Shown: in pieces, positions 27,723 through 37,800 of the stretch
Layout of the letters: the number at the start of each line of letters is the position of its first letter
How positions within the stretch are numbered: position 1 is the stretch's first letter
NCBI GenBank assembly: GCA_017447865.1
Contig: JAFSMO010000068.1
Span: 1 to 64,000, forward strand
Reading direction: 5' to 3'
Length of the DNA: 64,000 nucleotides
Source: Thermoguttaceae bacterium
GTDB taxonomy: Bacteria; Planctomycetota; Planctomycetia; Pirellulales; Thermoguttaceae
Position numbers and translations under genes: made by a program
The notes under the pieces: model-generated
Database searches by the model: none
What the model was told of the DNA's origin: nothing
Seen by the model: the letters and a program-made list of their open reading frames with translations, nothing else

Positions 27723-27843
27723 TTTAAAGGCCCCCTCCTTGAGGGGGCTGGCTCGCGAAGCGAGACTGGGGGAATTTCGTTGACGCGCTGATCAACTCCC
27801 CCCGGCGCTAACGCGCCACCCCCCTCAAGGAGGGGGGCTTTCA
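27723..27843. repeat. GC-rich palindromic element between convergent genes
   Basis: TTTAAAGGCCCCCTCCTTGA opens the element, and TCAAGGAGGGGGGCTTTCA closes it as an inverted repeat. The interior has GGCTCGCGAAGCGAGACTGG, as in the 15764 element, and GGCGCTAACGCGCC. The right end directly touches the uvrB stop codon. Confidence 0.85.
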
Positions 27844-29916
27844 TTAATGTGAACGCCTTCGGCCGCGGGGGCGCTTTTCCGGTTTCACTTCCGAGACCGG
27901 CTTTCCCACCGACTTTTTCAGAGCCTCGAGACGGTCGCGAATCGCGGCGGCGCGCTCGAATTCCAGCTTCCCGGCCGCTTCCATCATTTCCGCTTCCAGC
28001 TCCGAAATGAATTCCTGCGTCACGATCTCTTCTTCGCTCTTGCGGCCCACGGCGGCATTGGCGCGGCGGTAGGCCTCCGCCTCTTTTTCGATCCCGAGGT
28101 CAATATTCTTGCGGATCGTCTGCGGCGTAATGCCGTGCGCCTGGTTGAACTCGTTCTGCATCTGGCGGCGTCTGGCCGTCTCGTCGATGGCGTGGCGCAT
28201 GGCCTCCGTCATTTTGTCGGCATAGAGCAAAACCTTCGCGTTCACGTTTCTCGCAGAACGCCCGATCGTCTGCATCAGGGACGTTTCGCTCCGCAGAAAG
28301 CCCTCTTTATCCGCATCGAGGATCGCCACGAGCGAGACTTCCGGAAGGTCCAGCCCTTCACGCAGGAGGTTCACGCCGACCAGGACGTCGAACTCACCCT
28401 GACGCAGCTCGCGCAGAAGTTCGACCCGCTCGAACGCGTCCAGCTCGCTGTGGAGCCACTTGCACCGGACGTTTTTCTTGAGGAAGTAGGCCGAAAGGTC
28501 CTCGGCCAGCCGTTTCGTCAGAGTCGTGACCAGGACGCGCTCCCCTTTGGCCGCCCGCTCTTTGACCTGCTCGAGCAGATGCGGCACCTGGCCGGGAGAG
28601 GCGATCGGCGAGACGGGCGACTCACCCGCCTTGCACTCGGTCGCGGGGATCACCTCGATGACCGGGTCCAGAAGGCCCGTGGGACGGATCACCTGCTCGA
28701 TGTACTTCCCGCCGGTCTTTTCCAGCTCGTACGGCCCCGGCGTGGCGGAGACGTAGATCACCTGATTGACGCGGTCCTCCCACTCCGCAAACGTCAGCGG
28801 CCGGTTATCGAGCGAGCTGGGAAGCCGGAAACCGTGCTCGATGAGCGTTTTCTTGCGGTTCCGGTCGGCCGTCTGCATGCCGCGGATCTGCGGGACCGTC
28901 ACGTGCGACTCATCGACGAAGAGGAGGTAATCCTCCGGAAAGAAACTGAAAAGCGTGTCGGGCGGCGTCCCCGGCTCGCGGCCGGAAAGCGGCTGGCTGT
29001 AGTTTTCGACCCCCGGGCAGTAGCCGACCTGCTGGAGCATTTCGATGTCGTACCGGGTGCGGGCGGAGAGGCGCTGGGCCTCCAGAAGTTTCCCTTCGTC
29101 CTTGAACTTTTCGAGCTGCTGGGCCAGTTCCTTGCGGATCTTGACCAGGGCGTTGGCGACTCGCTCCTCGGGGAGGACGAAGTGCTTGGCCGGGAAAACG
29201 TCCGCTTCCTCCATGCGCTCGACCACCTCGCCGGAAGTCGGGTCGATGATGGAGATCTGCTCGATCGTGTCGCCCCAAAACTCGAAGCGGAAGGCAAATT
29301 CCTCGTAGCTGGGAAAGAGTTCCACGCAGTCGCCCCGGGCGCGGAATTTCCCGCTTTCCAGGTCCGTGTCGTTGCGCTCGTACTGGATCTGAACGAGCCG
29401 GCCGAGAAATTCGTCCCGGTCGAGCTGGTCGTTCACGCGGATCTTGATCATCATGTCCTTGTAGTCGGACGGCGACCCAAGGCCGTAAATGGAGGAAACG
29501 CTCGCCACGACGATCACGTCCCGCCGGCTGACGAGCGAGCTGGTCGTCGCCAGACGCAGGCGGTCGATTTCCTGATTGACCGAGGCATCTTTTTCGATGT
29601 AAATGTCGCGCTGGGGAATGTACGCTTCGGGCTGGTAGTAGTCGTAGTAGCTCACGAAATACGTGACGGCATTATGCGGGAAGAACTGCTTGAACTCGGA
29701 GTAGAGCTGGGCGGCGAGCGTTTTGTTGTGCGACATGACGAGGGTCGGGCGCTGAACCGCCTGGATCACGTTGGCCATGGTGAACGTTTTGCCGGAGCCG
29801 GTCACGCCCATGAGCGTCTGAACTTTTTCACCGGCACGAAGCCCCGCCACCAGCTGCGCGATCGCCTCCGGCTGGTCGCCCGAGGGCTGAAAAGGAGAAA
29901 CGAGTTGAAAATCCAT
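27844..29916 (-). CDS. uvrB: Excinuclease ABC subunit B
   Basis: A 690-residue protein of normal length. Motifs in order: Walker A GVTGSGKTFTMANV (near residue 39), the beta-hairpin YYDYYQPEAYIPQRD that grips damaged DNA, the YQGI-type specificity regions, DESHVTVPQ as Walker B, motif V/VI (GVNLLREGLDLPEVSLVAI, QTIGRSARN), and the C-terminal UVR motif that contacts UvrC (ISELEAEMMEAAGKLEFE). A basic RPRGRRRSH tail ends it. UvrB verifies bulky lesions in nucleotide excision repair. It appears monocistronic, with an extended -10 promoter at 30004. Confidence 0.97.
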   Translation of the reverse strand: MDFQLVSPFQPSGDQPEAIAQLVAGLRAGEKVQTLMGVTGSGKTFTMANVIQAVQRPTLVMSHNKTLAAQLYSEFKQFFPHNAVTYFVSYYDYYQPEAYIPQRDIYIEKDASVNQEIDRLRLATTSSLVSRRDVIVVASVSSIYGLGSPSDYKDMMIKIRVNDQLDRDEFLGRLVQIQYERNDTDLESGKFRARGDCVELFPSYEEFAFRFEFWGDTIEQISIIDPTSGEVVERMEEADVFPAKHFVLPEERVANALVKIRKELAQQLEKFKDEGKLLEAQRLSARTRYDIEMLQQVGYCPGVENYSQPLSGREPGTPPDTLFSFFPEDYLLFVDESHVTVPQIRGMQTADRNRKKTLIEHGFRLPSSLDNRPLTFAEWEDRVNQVIYVSATPGPYELEKTGGKYIEQVIRPTGLLDPVIEVIPATECKAGESPVSPIASPGQVPHLLEQVKERAAKGERVLVTTLTKRLAEDLSAYFLKKNVRCKWLHSELDAFERVELLRELRQGEFDVLVGVNLLREGLDLPEVSLVAILDADKEGFLRSETSLMQTIGRSARNVNAKVLLYADKMTEAMRHAIDETARRRQMQNEFNQAHGITPQTIRKNIDLGIEKEAEAYRRANAAVGRKSEEEIVTQEFISELEAEMMEAAGKLEFERAAAIRDRLEALKKSVGKPVSEVKPEKRPRGRRRSH

Positions 29917-30003
29917 TTTACGAACGAAGAGTAATATTTCCTTTAATTTCCCCGAAAGACGAGCCGATCCCGCCGTGGGGTCCCATGAAAAATCAAAATA
30001 CTA

Positions 30004-30038
30004 ATTCTACCACGTTTTCAGATTTAAGAAAGCCCCCC
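30004..30038 (-). promoter_or_regulatory. Extended -10 promoter with G-tract for uvrB
   Basis: On the minus strand a run of six G (30033-30038) precedes TGGTAGAAT (-10 at 30004-30009) by 23 nt. TCTGAAAA in between is shared with the pyrB promoter. No LexA-like box was recognised. Confidence 0.45.
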
Positions 30039-30085
30039 TCCCGGATTTTCGTTTTGCCCTTTAAAACGCGAATGAGTTCAATTAA

Positions 30086-30225
<140 letters not shown>

Positions 30226-30283
30226 ATTCAGAAAATTCCCGCCCATTCTCGAATCCTCCGAGTCTCCGCATCTCCGCGTGAGT

Positions 30284-30487
30284 TCAGAAAGTGGCGCAGA
30301 GTTTCCACAAAATGGCAATCAAGGACAAAAAGCCTGCAATATAAAAAATCCAAAGATAGATTTTGAGCGCATAATCACTAAAAATTATACGCTCAATAAG
30401 GATATGAAGGATAAAATCGATAAAATACTGAAACATGGCAACTTCTCGCGCTATTATTGGGTCTGGATTCGCGAAGTCTGAAGTCAC
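30284..30487 (-). CDS. Doubtful small hydrophobic protein
   Basis: A 67-codon frame with a GTG start, 28 nt downstream of the 155-residue membrane protein gene on the same strand. Two segments look like membrane helices (about residues 20-35 and 44-62). An internal ATG (MFQYFIDFILHIL) would give about 50 residues. There is no clear Shine-Dalgarno and no recognised family. Position and hydrophobicity suggest a co-transcribed membrane peptide or a degraded gene. Confidence 0.25.
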   Translation of the reverse strand: MTSDFANPDPIIAREVAMFQYFIDFILHILIERIIFSDYALKIYLWIFYIAGFLSLIAILWKLCATF

Positions 30488-30515
30488 ACATCAACGAAAA
30501 AATGAAAGCACGCGC

Positions 30516-30983
30516 CTATGCACGAGGATCAGGCGGAGTTCGGGAGTTGGTTTCCGAAGGGGTAGAAGGCTCTTCAATATATTCCCATTTATTGTTTGGG
30601 TTATATCCTTCTGCCCGTGGTTTTTGGTCGCGTTCCCAAAGGCGATGGGTCCAGATATTGTCACTCAATGCTCTCGCCAGTGCTGAAAGGAGCATGAAAC
30701 CTAACAGGGACCAAAAATAAAAACGACATGTAGGTTCCGCCAATGGGAAGATTATAAAGAGAAAAATCCAGACCAACACGTTACAGCAACCATAAACAGG
30801 ATAGCTGATCCCATAGCATTTTTTTGGATCGACTCCCATCATGAAGAGACCTGCACGAATTGCGGTCCCAATGACATAAATAATAGCCATGATCCACAGG
30901 TATTCCTTATGGGGTGTTTCCATTATGGTTAAATAAATGGCCGTTCCTACCATAAAATAATCCGGGATGTTTATTATTGTCAT
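30516..30983 (-). CDS. Small membrane protein of unknown function
   Basis: A 155-residue protein, with GGAGG seven nt before the ATG, which supports it as a real gene. Four hydrophobic segments span about residues 10-120, followed by a polar, Pro-rich tail (PSTPSETNSRTPPDPRA). Base composition is AT-richer than in neighbouring genes. No family is recognised. It stands apart between uvrB and the SSS symporter, divergent from the latter. It may be a recently acquired orphan. Confidence 0.65.
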   Translation of the reverse strand: MTIINIPDYFMVGTAIYLTIMETPHKEYLWIMAIIYVIGTAIRAGLFMMGVDPKKCYGISYPVYGCCNVLVWIFLFIIFPLAEPTCRFYFWSLLGFMLLSALARALSDNIWTHRLWERDQKPRAEGYNPNNKWEYIEEPSTPSETNSRTPPDPRA

Positions 30984-31161
30984 TTTTTTGCCTCCATTTT
31001 TAGAAGTAACCTGACATTTTTTAAATTTTAACTCGATTTAATTTATTTTCAAGGGGTGGAATAAAAATTTTCAAAAGAAATCAATTATTTTTTGTTATTT
31101 TAGACGTTTCACAAGTTAAATCGCGCTATTCTTTCAGAGGAACCAATCTTAAAATTTTCCG

Positions 31162-31199
31162 CCCCCCCCTCTTTTCAAACGCGCATAATCCTTTATAAT
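31162..31199 (+). promoter_or_regulatory. Promoter with C-tract for the SSS symporter
   Basis: Eight C (31162-31169), then TTTTCA (31172-31177) as a weak -35 and a perfect TATAAT (31194-31199). The layout matches the promoter at 33938-33975 (shared CCCCTCTTTTCAAA and AATCCT-TATAAT). The 31000-31160 stretch upstream is AT-rich, with no gene seen. Confidence 0.6.
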
Positions 31200-31250
31200 A
31201 CTGAAATCGTATAGTTTCCATTTCCTTAATCCTTAACCATTCAAACGACT

Positions 31251-32834
31251 ATGTTACTGATCTGGCTTTTGACTATCCTTTTCATCTTCATTACGATCTG
31301 CGTCGGCGTGTGGGGAATGAAACGTTCCCGGACGCTGGGCGACTTCTTCATCGGCGGGCGGACGCTCGGGCCGTGGGTCTCCGCGTTCGCTTACGGCACG
31401 AGCTACTACTCCGCCGTCATGTTCATCGGCTTTGCCGGTCAGCTGGGGTGGGGTTTCGGTTTGAACGTCCTCTGGATCTCCTTCGGGAATACGTTCCTCG
31501 GGTGCCTGCTGGCCTGGTTCGTGCTCGGGTACAGGACGCGCCGCATGACGCAGCGTCTGGGCGTGATGACCATGCCGGAGTTTTTTGACCGGCGGCTGAA
31601 CGCGCCGATGCTGAAGATCTTCGCGGCCGTGATCATCTTCCTCTTCCTCCTTCCGTACAGTGCCGCGGCGTTTACGGGCCTGGCCTACTTGTTCAAGGTC
31701 ACGCTCGGGATCGATTTCGCGTACGCCCTTATCGGGATGTGCGTCGTGACGGCCATTTACCTCATTCTGGGCGGCTACATGGCGATCAGCCTGAACGACT
31801 TCATCCAGGGGACGGTCATGCTCGTCGGGTCGATCCTGATGTTCCTGATCCTGACGCACAAAGTGGGCGGCTTCTCCGAGGCCATCTCCACGATCCAGAC
31901 GAATTACCCGGCCCACCTGGGCGGCAAGCTCCCGCCGTGGTACGTGATTGCCGGCGCGACGTTCATGACCTCGTTCGGGGTCTGGGGCCTTCCGCAGATG
32001 GTCCAGAAATTCTACGCCATCAAGGACGAGAAGCAGATCCTGCGCGCGGCAATCGTCACGACCGCTTTCTCGTTCGTCGTGGTTTTTGCCGGCTACTTCA
32101 ACGGCAGCATGATGCACATTTTCTACACGAACCCGACGGTCGTCACGACGTCCGAAGAAGCCGCGGCCTATGAAAAAGCTCTTCAGAAGGCCGGGACCGT
32201 GAAAGACGAGAACGGGAAGATCGTCCCGACGCCCGCGCCGTACGTCACGAACGAGGACGGCAGCCAGAAGAAAAAGGGCGACAAACCGATCATCGCGTAC
32301 GACGAGCTGGTCCCGCGTCTGCTTCAGACGCAGCTTCCGCCGGCGCTCATGGCGGTCATCGTGGTGCTGGTCCTTTCGGCGACGATGAGCACGCTTTCCT
32401 CGCTGATCCTGGTCGCGTCGAGCGCCATCGCCATCGACCTTTACAAAGAACACGCCGATCTGGACGAATCGTCGCAGAAACCGCTCTACCTGATCCGGTT
32501 CCTGAACGGGCTTTTCATCCTGATTTCGGCGATGCTCGCGCTTTTCAAGTTTTCGTTCATCGTCGCGATGATGTCGCTGTCGTGGGGCTGCGTCGCGGGT
32601 GCGTTCATGGCGCCGTACCTCTACTCGCTCTACTGGAAGCGCCTCAACAAATACGGGGCCGTCGTCGGGATGGTGACCGGCCTGACGCTGAACATCATCC
32701 TGTTCATGTGCGGCGTGAACTCGACGCTGGCCGCCTCACTTTCGATCCTCGTCCCGTTCATCGTGATCCCGGTCGTGACGATTTGCACGCCGAAACCGGC
32801 TGAGGAGCTGGTGAGCGCCGCGTTTGAGAAATAG
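31251..32834 (+). CDS. Sodium:solute symporter (SSS family)
   Basis: A 527-residue protein with about thirteen hydrophobic helices, typical SSS size. The N-terminus (RTLGDFFIGGRTLGPWVSAF) and the Na+-site region (GTSYYSAVMFIGFAG, SLSWGCVAGAFMAPYLY) fit the PutP/SGLT-like family. MPEFFDRRL near residue 105 is the usual signature. A hydrophilic loop of about 60 residues, rich in charge (about 290-355), lies between helices. It imports a solute, perhaps a sugar, amino acid or carboxylate, using sodium. The esterase and SDR downstream may process the import, but this is inferred. The stop directly abuts a heptamer palindrome. Confidence 0.9.
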   Translation: MLLIWLLTILFIFITICVGVWGMKRSRTLGDFFIGGRTLGPWVSAFAYGTSYYSAVMFIGFAGQLGWGFGLNVLWISFGNTFLGCLLAWFVLGYRTRRMTQRLGVMTMPEFFDRRLNAPMLKIFAAVIIFLFLLPYSAAAFTGLAYLFKVTLGIDFAYALIGMCVVTAIYLILGGYMAISLNDFIQGTVMLVGSILMFLILTHKVGGFSEAISTIQTNYPAHLGGKLPPWYVIAGATFMTSFGVWGLPQMVQKFYAIKDEKQILRAAIVTTAFSFVVVFAGYFNGSMMHIFYTNPTVVTTSEEAAAYEKALQKAGTVKDENGKIVPTPAPYVTNEDGSQKKKGDKPIIAYDELVPRLLQTQLPPALMAVIVVLVLSATMSTLSSLILVASSAIAIDLYKEHADLDESSQKPLYLIRFLNGLFILISAMLALFKFSFIVAMMSLSWGCVAGAFMAPYLYSLYWKRLNKYGAVVGMVTGLTLNIILFMCGVNSTLAASLSILVPFIVIPVVTICTPKPAEELVSAAFEK

Positions 32835-32960
32835 GGTGGAGTTTGGAGTGTGGAGAGTGGAGTTGACGCTGGCGCGTAACGTCGGCGGCAGAAAGACCGC
32901 AACCCATTAAAAGCCGAAGGCTTTTCCAACTCCACACTCCACTCTCCACACTCCACACTA
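32835..32960. repeat. Heptamer-arm palindrome (GTGGAGT arms)
   Basis: Left arm 32835-32864 (GTGGAGT/TTGGAGT/GTGGAGA units), right arm 32927-32960 (complement). The core starts GACGCTGGCGCGTAACGTCG and ends AAAAGCC-GAA-GGCTTTT, as at 26436. It begins at the base after the symporter stop and ends next to the AAGGAG of the next gene. Confidence 0.9.
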
Positions 32961-32975
32961 AAAAAAGGAGACCCC

Positions 32976-33806
32976 ATGAAACGATTTTTCATTTTTGCCA
33001 TCGCGTGCTTCATCACGCTGACCGCCTGCGCGGAGGAAATGACCCGCGATCTGGCGTACTACGGGCCCGAGGCGGAGATCACCGGCGACGCGGAGTACGC
33101 CCGGGAACGGTGCAAGCTCGACGTTTACCGGCCCGAGACAGTCGAATCCCAGAACGCCCCGGTCGTGGTCTGGTTCCACGGCGGCGGTCTGTCGGGTGGA
33201 AACCGCCACGTTCCCGGCCAGTTCAAGGACCAGAAATTCCTGGTCGTCCCGGTCAATTATCGGCTTTACCCCAAGGCCCACTGCCAGGACGCCATTTTCG
33301 ACGCGGCCGCGTCGGTCGCCTGGGTCTTCGACCACATCGCCGAGTACGGCGGCGACCCGAAGAAGGTTTACGTCTCGGGCCACTCTGCCGGCGGCTACCT
33401 CAGCGCGATGGTCGCTCTGGATCCGCGCTACCTCGCCAGGTTCGGCAAGAGCAACATGGACCTGGCCGGTGCGTTTCCCGTGAGCGGCCAAATGACGACG
33501 CATTTCCAGGTGGTCGGTGAGCGCGAAGACCCGACGAAGACCCACGGCGCGAATAATCCGCTCCAGATCGATGAGATGGCGCCGCTGCACTACACGACGG
33601 CCGTCTGCCCGAACATTCATTTCCTCGTCGGCGACCCGGAACTGGAATGGAAAGGGCGCGTCGAGGAGAACTACCTCATCGCCGCGATGCTGCGCACCGT
33701 CAAGGACCACAACGAGGTCGAAATCCAGTCCTACAAAGGCACGAACCATGGCACGGTCGCAACGCCTGCGTGCGAGTACGTCCGTGACTACCTGAACCAG
33801 AAGTGA
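32976..33806 (+). CDS. Secreted alpha/beta-hydrolase (carboxylesterase-like)
   Basis: A 276-residue protein with GGAG six nt before the ATG. The signal ends LTACAEE, possibly a lipobox (Cys18). The hormone-sensitive-lipase-like pattern is clear: oxyanion HGGG in VVWFHGGGLSGG (near residue 68), nucleophile Ser137 in SGHSAGGYLS, acid Asp probably in VGDPELEW, and His in GTNHGTV. Such enzymes deacetylate sugars or hydrolyse short esters. Periplasmic removal of acetyl groups from plant polysaccharide is plausible. It lies between two heptamer elements, downstream of the SSS gene. Confidence 0.87.
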   Translation: MKRFFIFAIACFITLTACAEEMTRDLAYYGPEAEITGDAEYARERCKLDVYRPETVESQNAPVVVWFHGGGLSGGNRHVPGQFKDQKFLVVPVNYRLYPKAHCQDAIFDAAASVAWVFDHIAEYGGDPKKVYVSGHSAGGYLSAMVALDPRYLARFGKSNMDLAGAFPVSGQMTTHFQVVGEREDPTKTHGANNPLQIDEMAPLHYTTAVCPNIHFLVGDPELEWKGRVEENYLIAAMLRTVKDHNEVEIQSYKGTNHGTVATPACEYVRDYLNQK

Positions 33807-33925
33807 GTGTGGAGTTTGGAGGGTGGAGTGTGGAGTTGGAAAAGCCTTCGGCTTTTTTCAGGTTGAATTCATTCTGAAAGCAGCGTTACGCGAAGCCTCA
33901 ACTCCACACTCCACCCTCCACACTC
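33807..33925. repeat. Heptamer-arm palindrome (GTGGAGT arms), inverted core
   Basis: Left arm 33807-33836, right arm 33899-33925. An odd heptamer in the left arm (GGAGGGTGG) is matched by CCACCCTCC in the right arm. The core is the inverse of the 32835 core (AAAAGCC-TTC-GGCTTTT first, then CAGCGTTACGCG). It starts at the base after the esterase stop. Confidence 0.9.
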
Positions 33926-33937
33926 AAAAATTTTTCG

Positions 33938-33975
33938 CCCCCCCTCTTTTCAAAACCGTTCAAATCCTCTATAAT
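33938..33975 (+). promoter_or_regulatory. Promoter with C-tract for the SDR gene
   Basis: Seven C (33938-33944), TTTTCA (33947-33952), 17 bp, then TATAAT (33970-33975). Very similar to 31162-31199. Confidence 0.6.
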
Positions 33976-34021
33976 GGACCGTAGTTGAAATTTTCCCACC
34001 TTTTTCTTCAGGATTTGACTC

Positions 34022-34798
34022 ATGAAAACTGCAATCATCACCGGCGGCGCGCGCGGAATTGGCCGCGGAATCGCCGAACATCTCGCTGTAGAAGGCTGGG
34101 CGCTCGCCCTGTGCGGCTCGAAACCCGCTGACGAGCCGAAAGTCGCTCAAGCCGTGGCCGAGATCGCCGCCCTCACTTCCGAAAAAGTCCGCTACTTCAA
34201 GTGCGACGTTTCGTCCGTGTCGGACCGTGCCGCTTTCCTCGACGCGGTAGAAAAGGAGTTTGGAACGGTTCAGCTCCTCGTGAATAACGCGGGGGTCGGC
34301 GCCCGAGTGCGGGCCGACGTTCTGGAAATGACCGAGGAAAACTACGAGTGGCTCATGAAGATCAATCTTCAGGGGCCGTTCTTCCTGACCCAGGCCGTCG
34401 CGAAGCGGATGATCGCGGCCCGGGAGGCGGGAAATACCGAGCCGTTCACGATCATCAACACGTCGTCGATCAGCTCGACCGTCGCCTCGATCAGCCGCGG
34501 CGAGTACTGCATTTCCAAGGCCGGGATTTCCATGGCGACGAAGCTCTGGGCGGTCCGGCTCGCCCCGCACGACATTCAGGTTTACGAGATCCGGCCGGGC
34601 ATCATCAAGACCGATATGACCGCGGCCGTGACCGAGAAATACGACCGTCTGATCGCCGAAGGGCTGGTCATTCAGAATCGCTGGGGCTTCCCGGACGACA
34701 TTGGGCGCGCCGCCGCCATGCTCGCCCGTGGGGATCTGCGCTACAGCACCGGCCAGGTCATCATGGTTGATGGCGGAATGCAGATCGAACGCCTTTGA
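34022..34798 (+). CDS. Short-chain dehydrogenase, FabG-like
   Basis: A 258-residue classical SDR. TGGARGIGRGIA binds the cofactor; NNAG lies near residue 90. The catalytic Ser is in NTSSISS and the Tyr/Lys pair in YCISKAG. The C-terminus (STGQVIMVDGGMQIERL) is that of FabG-like reductases. Planctomycete relatives with this GxRxIGxGIA and SKPADEP start are often annotated as 3-ketoacyl-ACP reductase but may act on sugars. Context (symporter, esterase) favours a catabolic dehydrogenase over fatty acid synthesis. It has its own promoter. A half heptamer element follows the stop after 3 nt. Confidence 0.88.
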   Translation: MKTAIITGGARGIGRGIAEHLAVEGWALALCGSKPADEPKVAQAVAEIAALTSEKVRYFKCDVSSVSDRAAFLDAVEKEFGTVQLLVNNAGVGARVRADVLEMTEENYEWLMKINLQGPFFLTQAVAKRMIAAREAGNTEPFTIINTSSISSTVASISRGEYCISKAGISMATKLWAVRLAPHDIQVYEIRPGIIKTDMTAAVTEKYDRLIAEGLVIQNRWGFPDDIGRAAAMLARGDLRYSTGQVIMVDGGMQIERL

Positions 34799-34801
34799 AA
34801 A

Positions 34802-34880
34802 GAATGAATAATGAATAACGAATAACGAATAATGGAAAGAAAGACCGGGACCATTCTGGCTTTCGTTCACCTTTTTCCCC
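34802..34880. repeat. Half heptamer-arm element (GAATAAC arm)
   Basis: Left arm ATGAATA-ATGAATA-ACGAATA-ACGAATA (34802-34833) and the core start ATGGAAAGAAAGACC, like the 12495 element. No right arm is found before the next start codon. Confidence 0.75.
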
Positions 34881-34890
34881 ACCACTTCCC

Positions 34891-37800
34891 ATGAAAACTC
34901 GCATTTTATCCTTCATTTTCGTTTTGTTTGCCGCGTCGATTTCCCTCGCGCAAGAAGGGAAGACCGCAGGGATCCTGCTCGACCAGCCGGCCGGAAGAGT
35001 TCCGGAGCTGGAAAGCTCGTTTGCGCTGGAAGTTTCGTCCCAGCTCAACGGCGTGACGGTGAAACCGTTCTTCACGCAGGACGCGGATGAGAAACTTCAG
35101 GTCGCAGCGGCCGGGGACCTCCCCGACACGCTCTGGATCCATCAGGGCGACGAGGCGGACGCCGTCGGGCCGCTTTACTCGCCGGAATGGACCGAGGCGC
35201 TGCAGAAGTACACCGAGGGTGCGACCGCCGAAAAGCCGCGCGTCGTTCTGCTCACGGGCGGAGCCGTCCGGATACTGAAAACCATGGGTTACGCCGAGGT
35301 TTCCACCCCGCCGCTGACCGTCATGAACGACCGTTACCAGGTCGGCCTGATTCCGATCGACGGCGGCCAGAACGCTCTCTGGAACGGCCTGACGTCTGAC
35401 CGCGACATTTTCTGGTTCACCAACGCGGTTTACCAGGCGTTCGATAATTGCGACATCAAACCCAACGAGGGGACGGAAGTCCTACTGGCCGGCGACGTGC
35501 CGGGGCGCCCGCATACGCCGCTCTTCGTCGTGAAGCGCGGGAACTGCGTCTTTTTCGTTTTGCCGTGGTACTTCTCGCAGCTGTACGACTACGCCGCCGA
35601 CCAGTTCCGCGTGAACACGGAGATCCTGCTCGCCAATCTGCTGAAGTGGGAGTTTACCCCGGAAAACCTCGAGGCGCTGACGACCCGCGTCCACCCGAAC
35701 ATCGTGAAGCTGGACACGCTGATGAAGGGGATCGCCTCGCTGCGCGCCATGATGGCCGGCTACAAAGAAAAGACCGGCGCGGCCTACCCGAACGAAGAAA
35801 CCTTCCTGAAAAAACTGGGCGATCTGGAAGGCCAGTTCGCGCAAAACCCGGACGCGCTTCAGAGCGATGAAATTCCGAATCAGTTCGAGGCGCTGAAGCG
35901 TGAGATCATGCTCGCGCACCCGGACCTGAATTTCGACCGGCTCCTTTTCGTGAAGCGCCGCGGCTCCGGTCTGAACCTCCCGCAGAACTACAACAGTAAC
36001 TGCGTGTTGGCCAAAACCATCCCGGCGGGCCTGAGCCTTCCGAGGAACTCGACGAGTAACTCCTCACTCCCGAAAGAGGGACACGGGAACTCGATCTGCG
36101 AGCTGAATCTGCGCACCGGCGAGCAGCGCACGCTTTACACTCCGCCGAACGACTTCTGGGTCGGTGACCTGGAGCTCCATTTCGACGCGGACCGCGTGCT
36201 TTTCTCCATGCCGTCGCCGACGGTGCCCGGCTCACGCTGGAGGATCTGGGAGCTTCCGGTGAGTGAAGCCGCAGCTGCCGACCAGCCCGCCGCGGAGCCG
36301 AAGCTCATGGAAACGGTCGAGGCGGATGACGTCGATAATTACGACGCGTGTTACCTGCCGGACGGGGGTCTGTGCTTCTGCTCGACCGCCTGCTTCACGG
36401 GTGTTCCGTGCATTGGCGGGTCCGGCCACGTCTGCAACCTCTACCGCAAAGCTCCGGACGGGAAAATTTCCCAGCTGACCATCGAGCAGGACCACGACTG
36501 GAACCCGGTTCTGCTTCCGAACGGCCGCATCCTGTACCTGCGCTGGGAATATTCGGACCTTCCGCACTGCTTCTCGCGCATCATGATGCACGCCAACCCG
36601 GACGGCACGAACCAGACCGAGTACTACGGCAGCGGCTCGTACTACCCGAACACGATGTTCTATGCGCGGCCGATCCCGGGCACGTCCCGCTTCGCCGCCA
36701 TCATCAGCGGCCACCACGAGATCCCGCGAGTGGGCGACCTGGTGATCTTCGACCCGTCGAAGGGCCGTAAGGAAGCGGAAGGCGCGGTCCAGCGCATCCC
36801 CGGGGCGGGCAAACCGGTCCAGCCGATCCGCCTCGACTTCCCGATCGCGCAGACCTGGCCGAAATTCAGCCAGCCGTTCCCGATCTCCGAGACGCTTTTC
36901 CTGACCGCGTGCCAGCTCAACGGCGGGAGCCCCTGGTCGATTTACCTCGTGGACACTTACGACAACATGGTGGAGATCGCCCGGCCCGAAAAAGACGAAG
37001 CCGGAAACGTTTACACTTTCCAGGAGCCGACCCCGATCCGGAAGACCGAGCGTCCGCCGGTCCGGCCCGACCGCACGAACTGGGAACGGAGCGACTGCGA
37101 CGTTTTTATCGCGGATATTTACTACGGCCAGGGTCTTCCCAATGTTCCACGTGGAACAGTCAAAGCCCTGCGACTCTTCACGTACGAATTCGCGTACCAG
37201 GGAATGGGCGCCGAGCCGCACAGCGTGGGGCTTGACGGTCCGTGGGACCCGAAGCGCGTGATCGGCGTGGTCCCGGTTTACCCAGACGGTTCCGCGAGCT
37301 TCCGGATGCCGGCCAACACGCCGGTGGCGTTCCAGGCGCTCGACGCGGAAGGCCGCGAGATCCAGCTCATGCGCTCCTGGACCACCGCCATGCCGGGCGA
37401 GCAGGTTTCCTGCACCGGCTGCCACGAGGAACAAAACTCCGTGGTCCCGACGATGCCGAGCCCGATGGCCTCGCGCAAGCCGCCGGTCGATGTGGTGCCC
37501 GAGTTCGGCGTTGATGCCGGGGCCTTCGAAAAAGTCCGCGGTTTCAGCTTCCAGCACGAGATCCAGCCGATCCTCGAGAAACACTGCACGGTCTGCCACG
37601 ACGAAGACTCGAAATCGGAGCACAAATCGGAAGTTTCGTTCCGGAACGGTCCTCCGGTCCCGGCCTTTGACTCGACGAGCGGGTACAACACGCAGTCGCG
37701 TTTCTCGCCGTCGTACTACAATCTGCGCCGTTACGTCCGCACGCCGACCAAAGAGAGCCAAATGCCGGTCCTGAAACCGTACGAGTTCCACGTCGAATCG

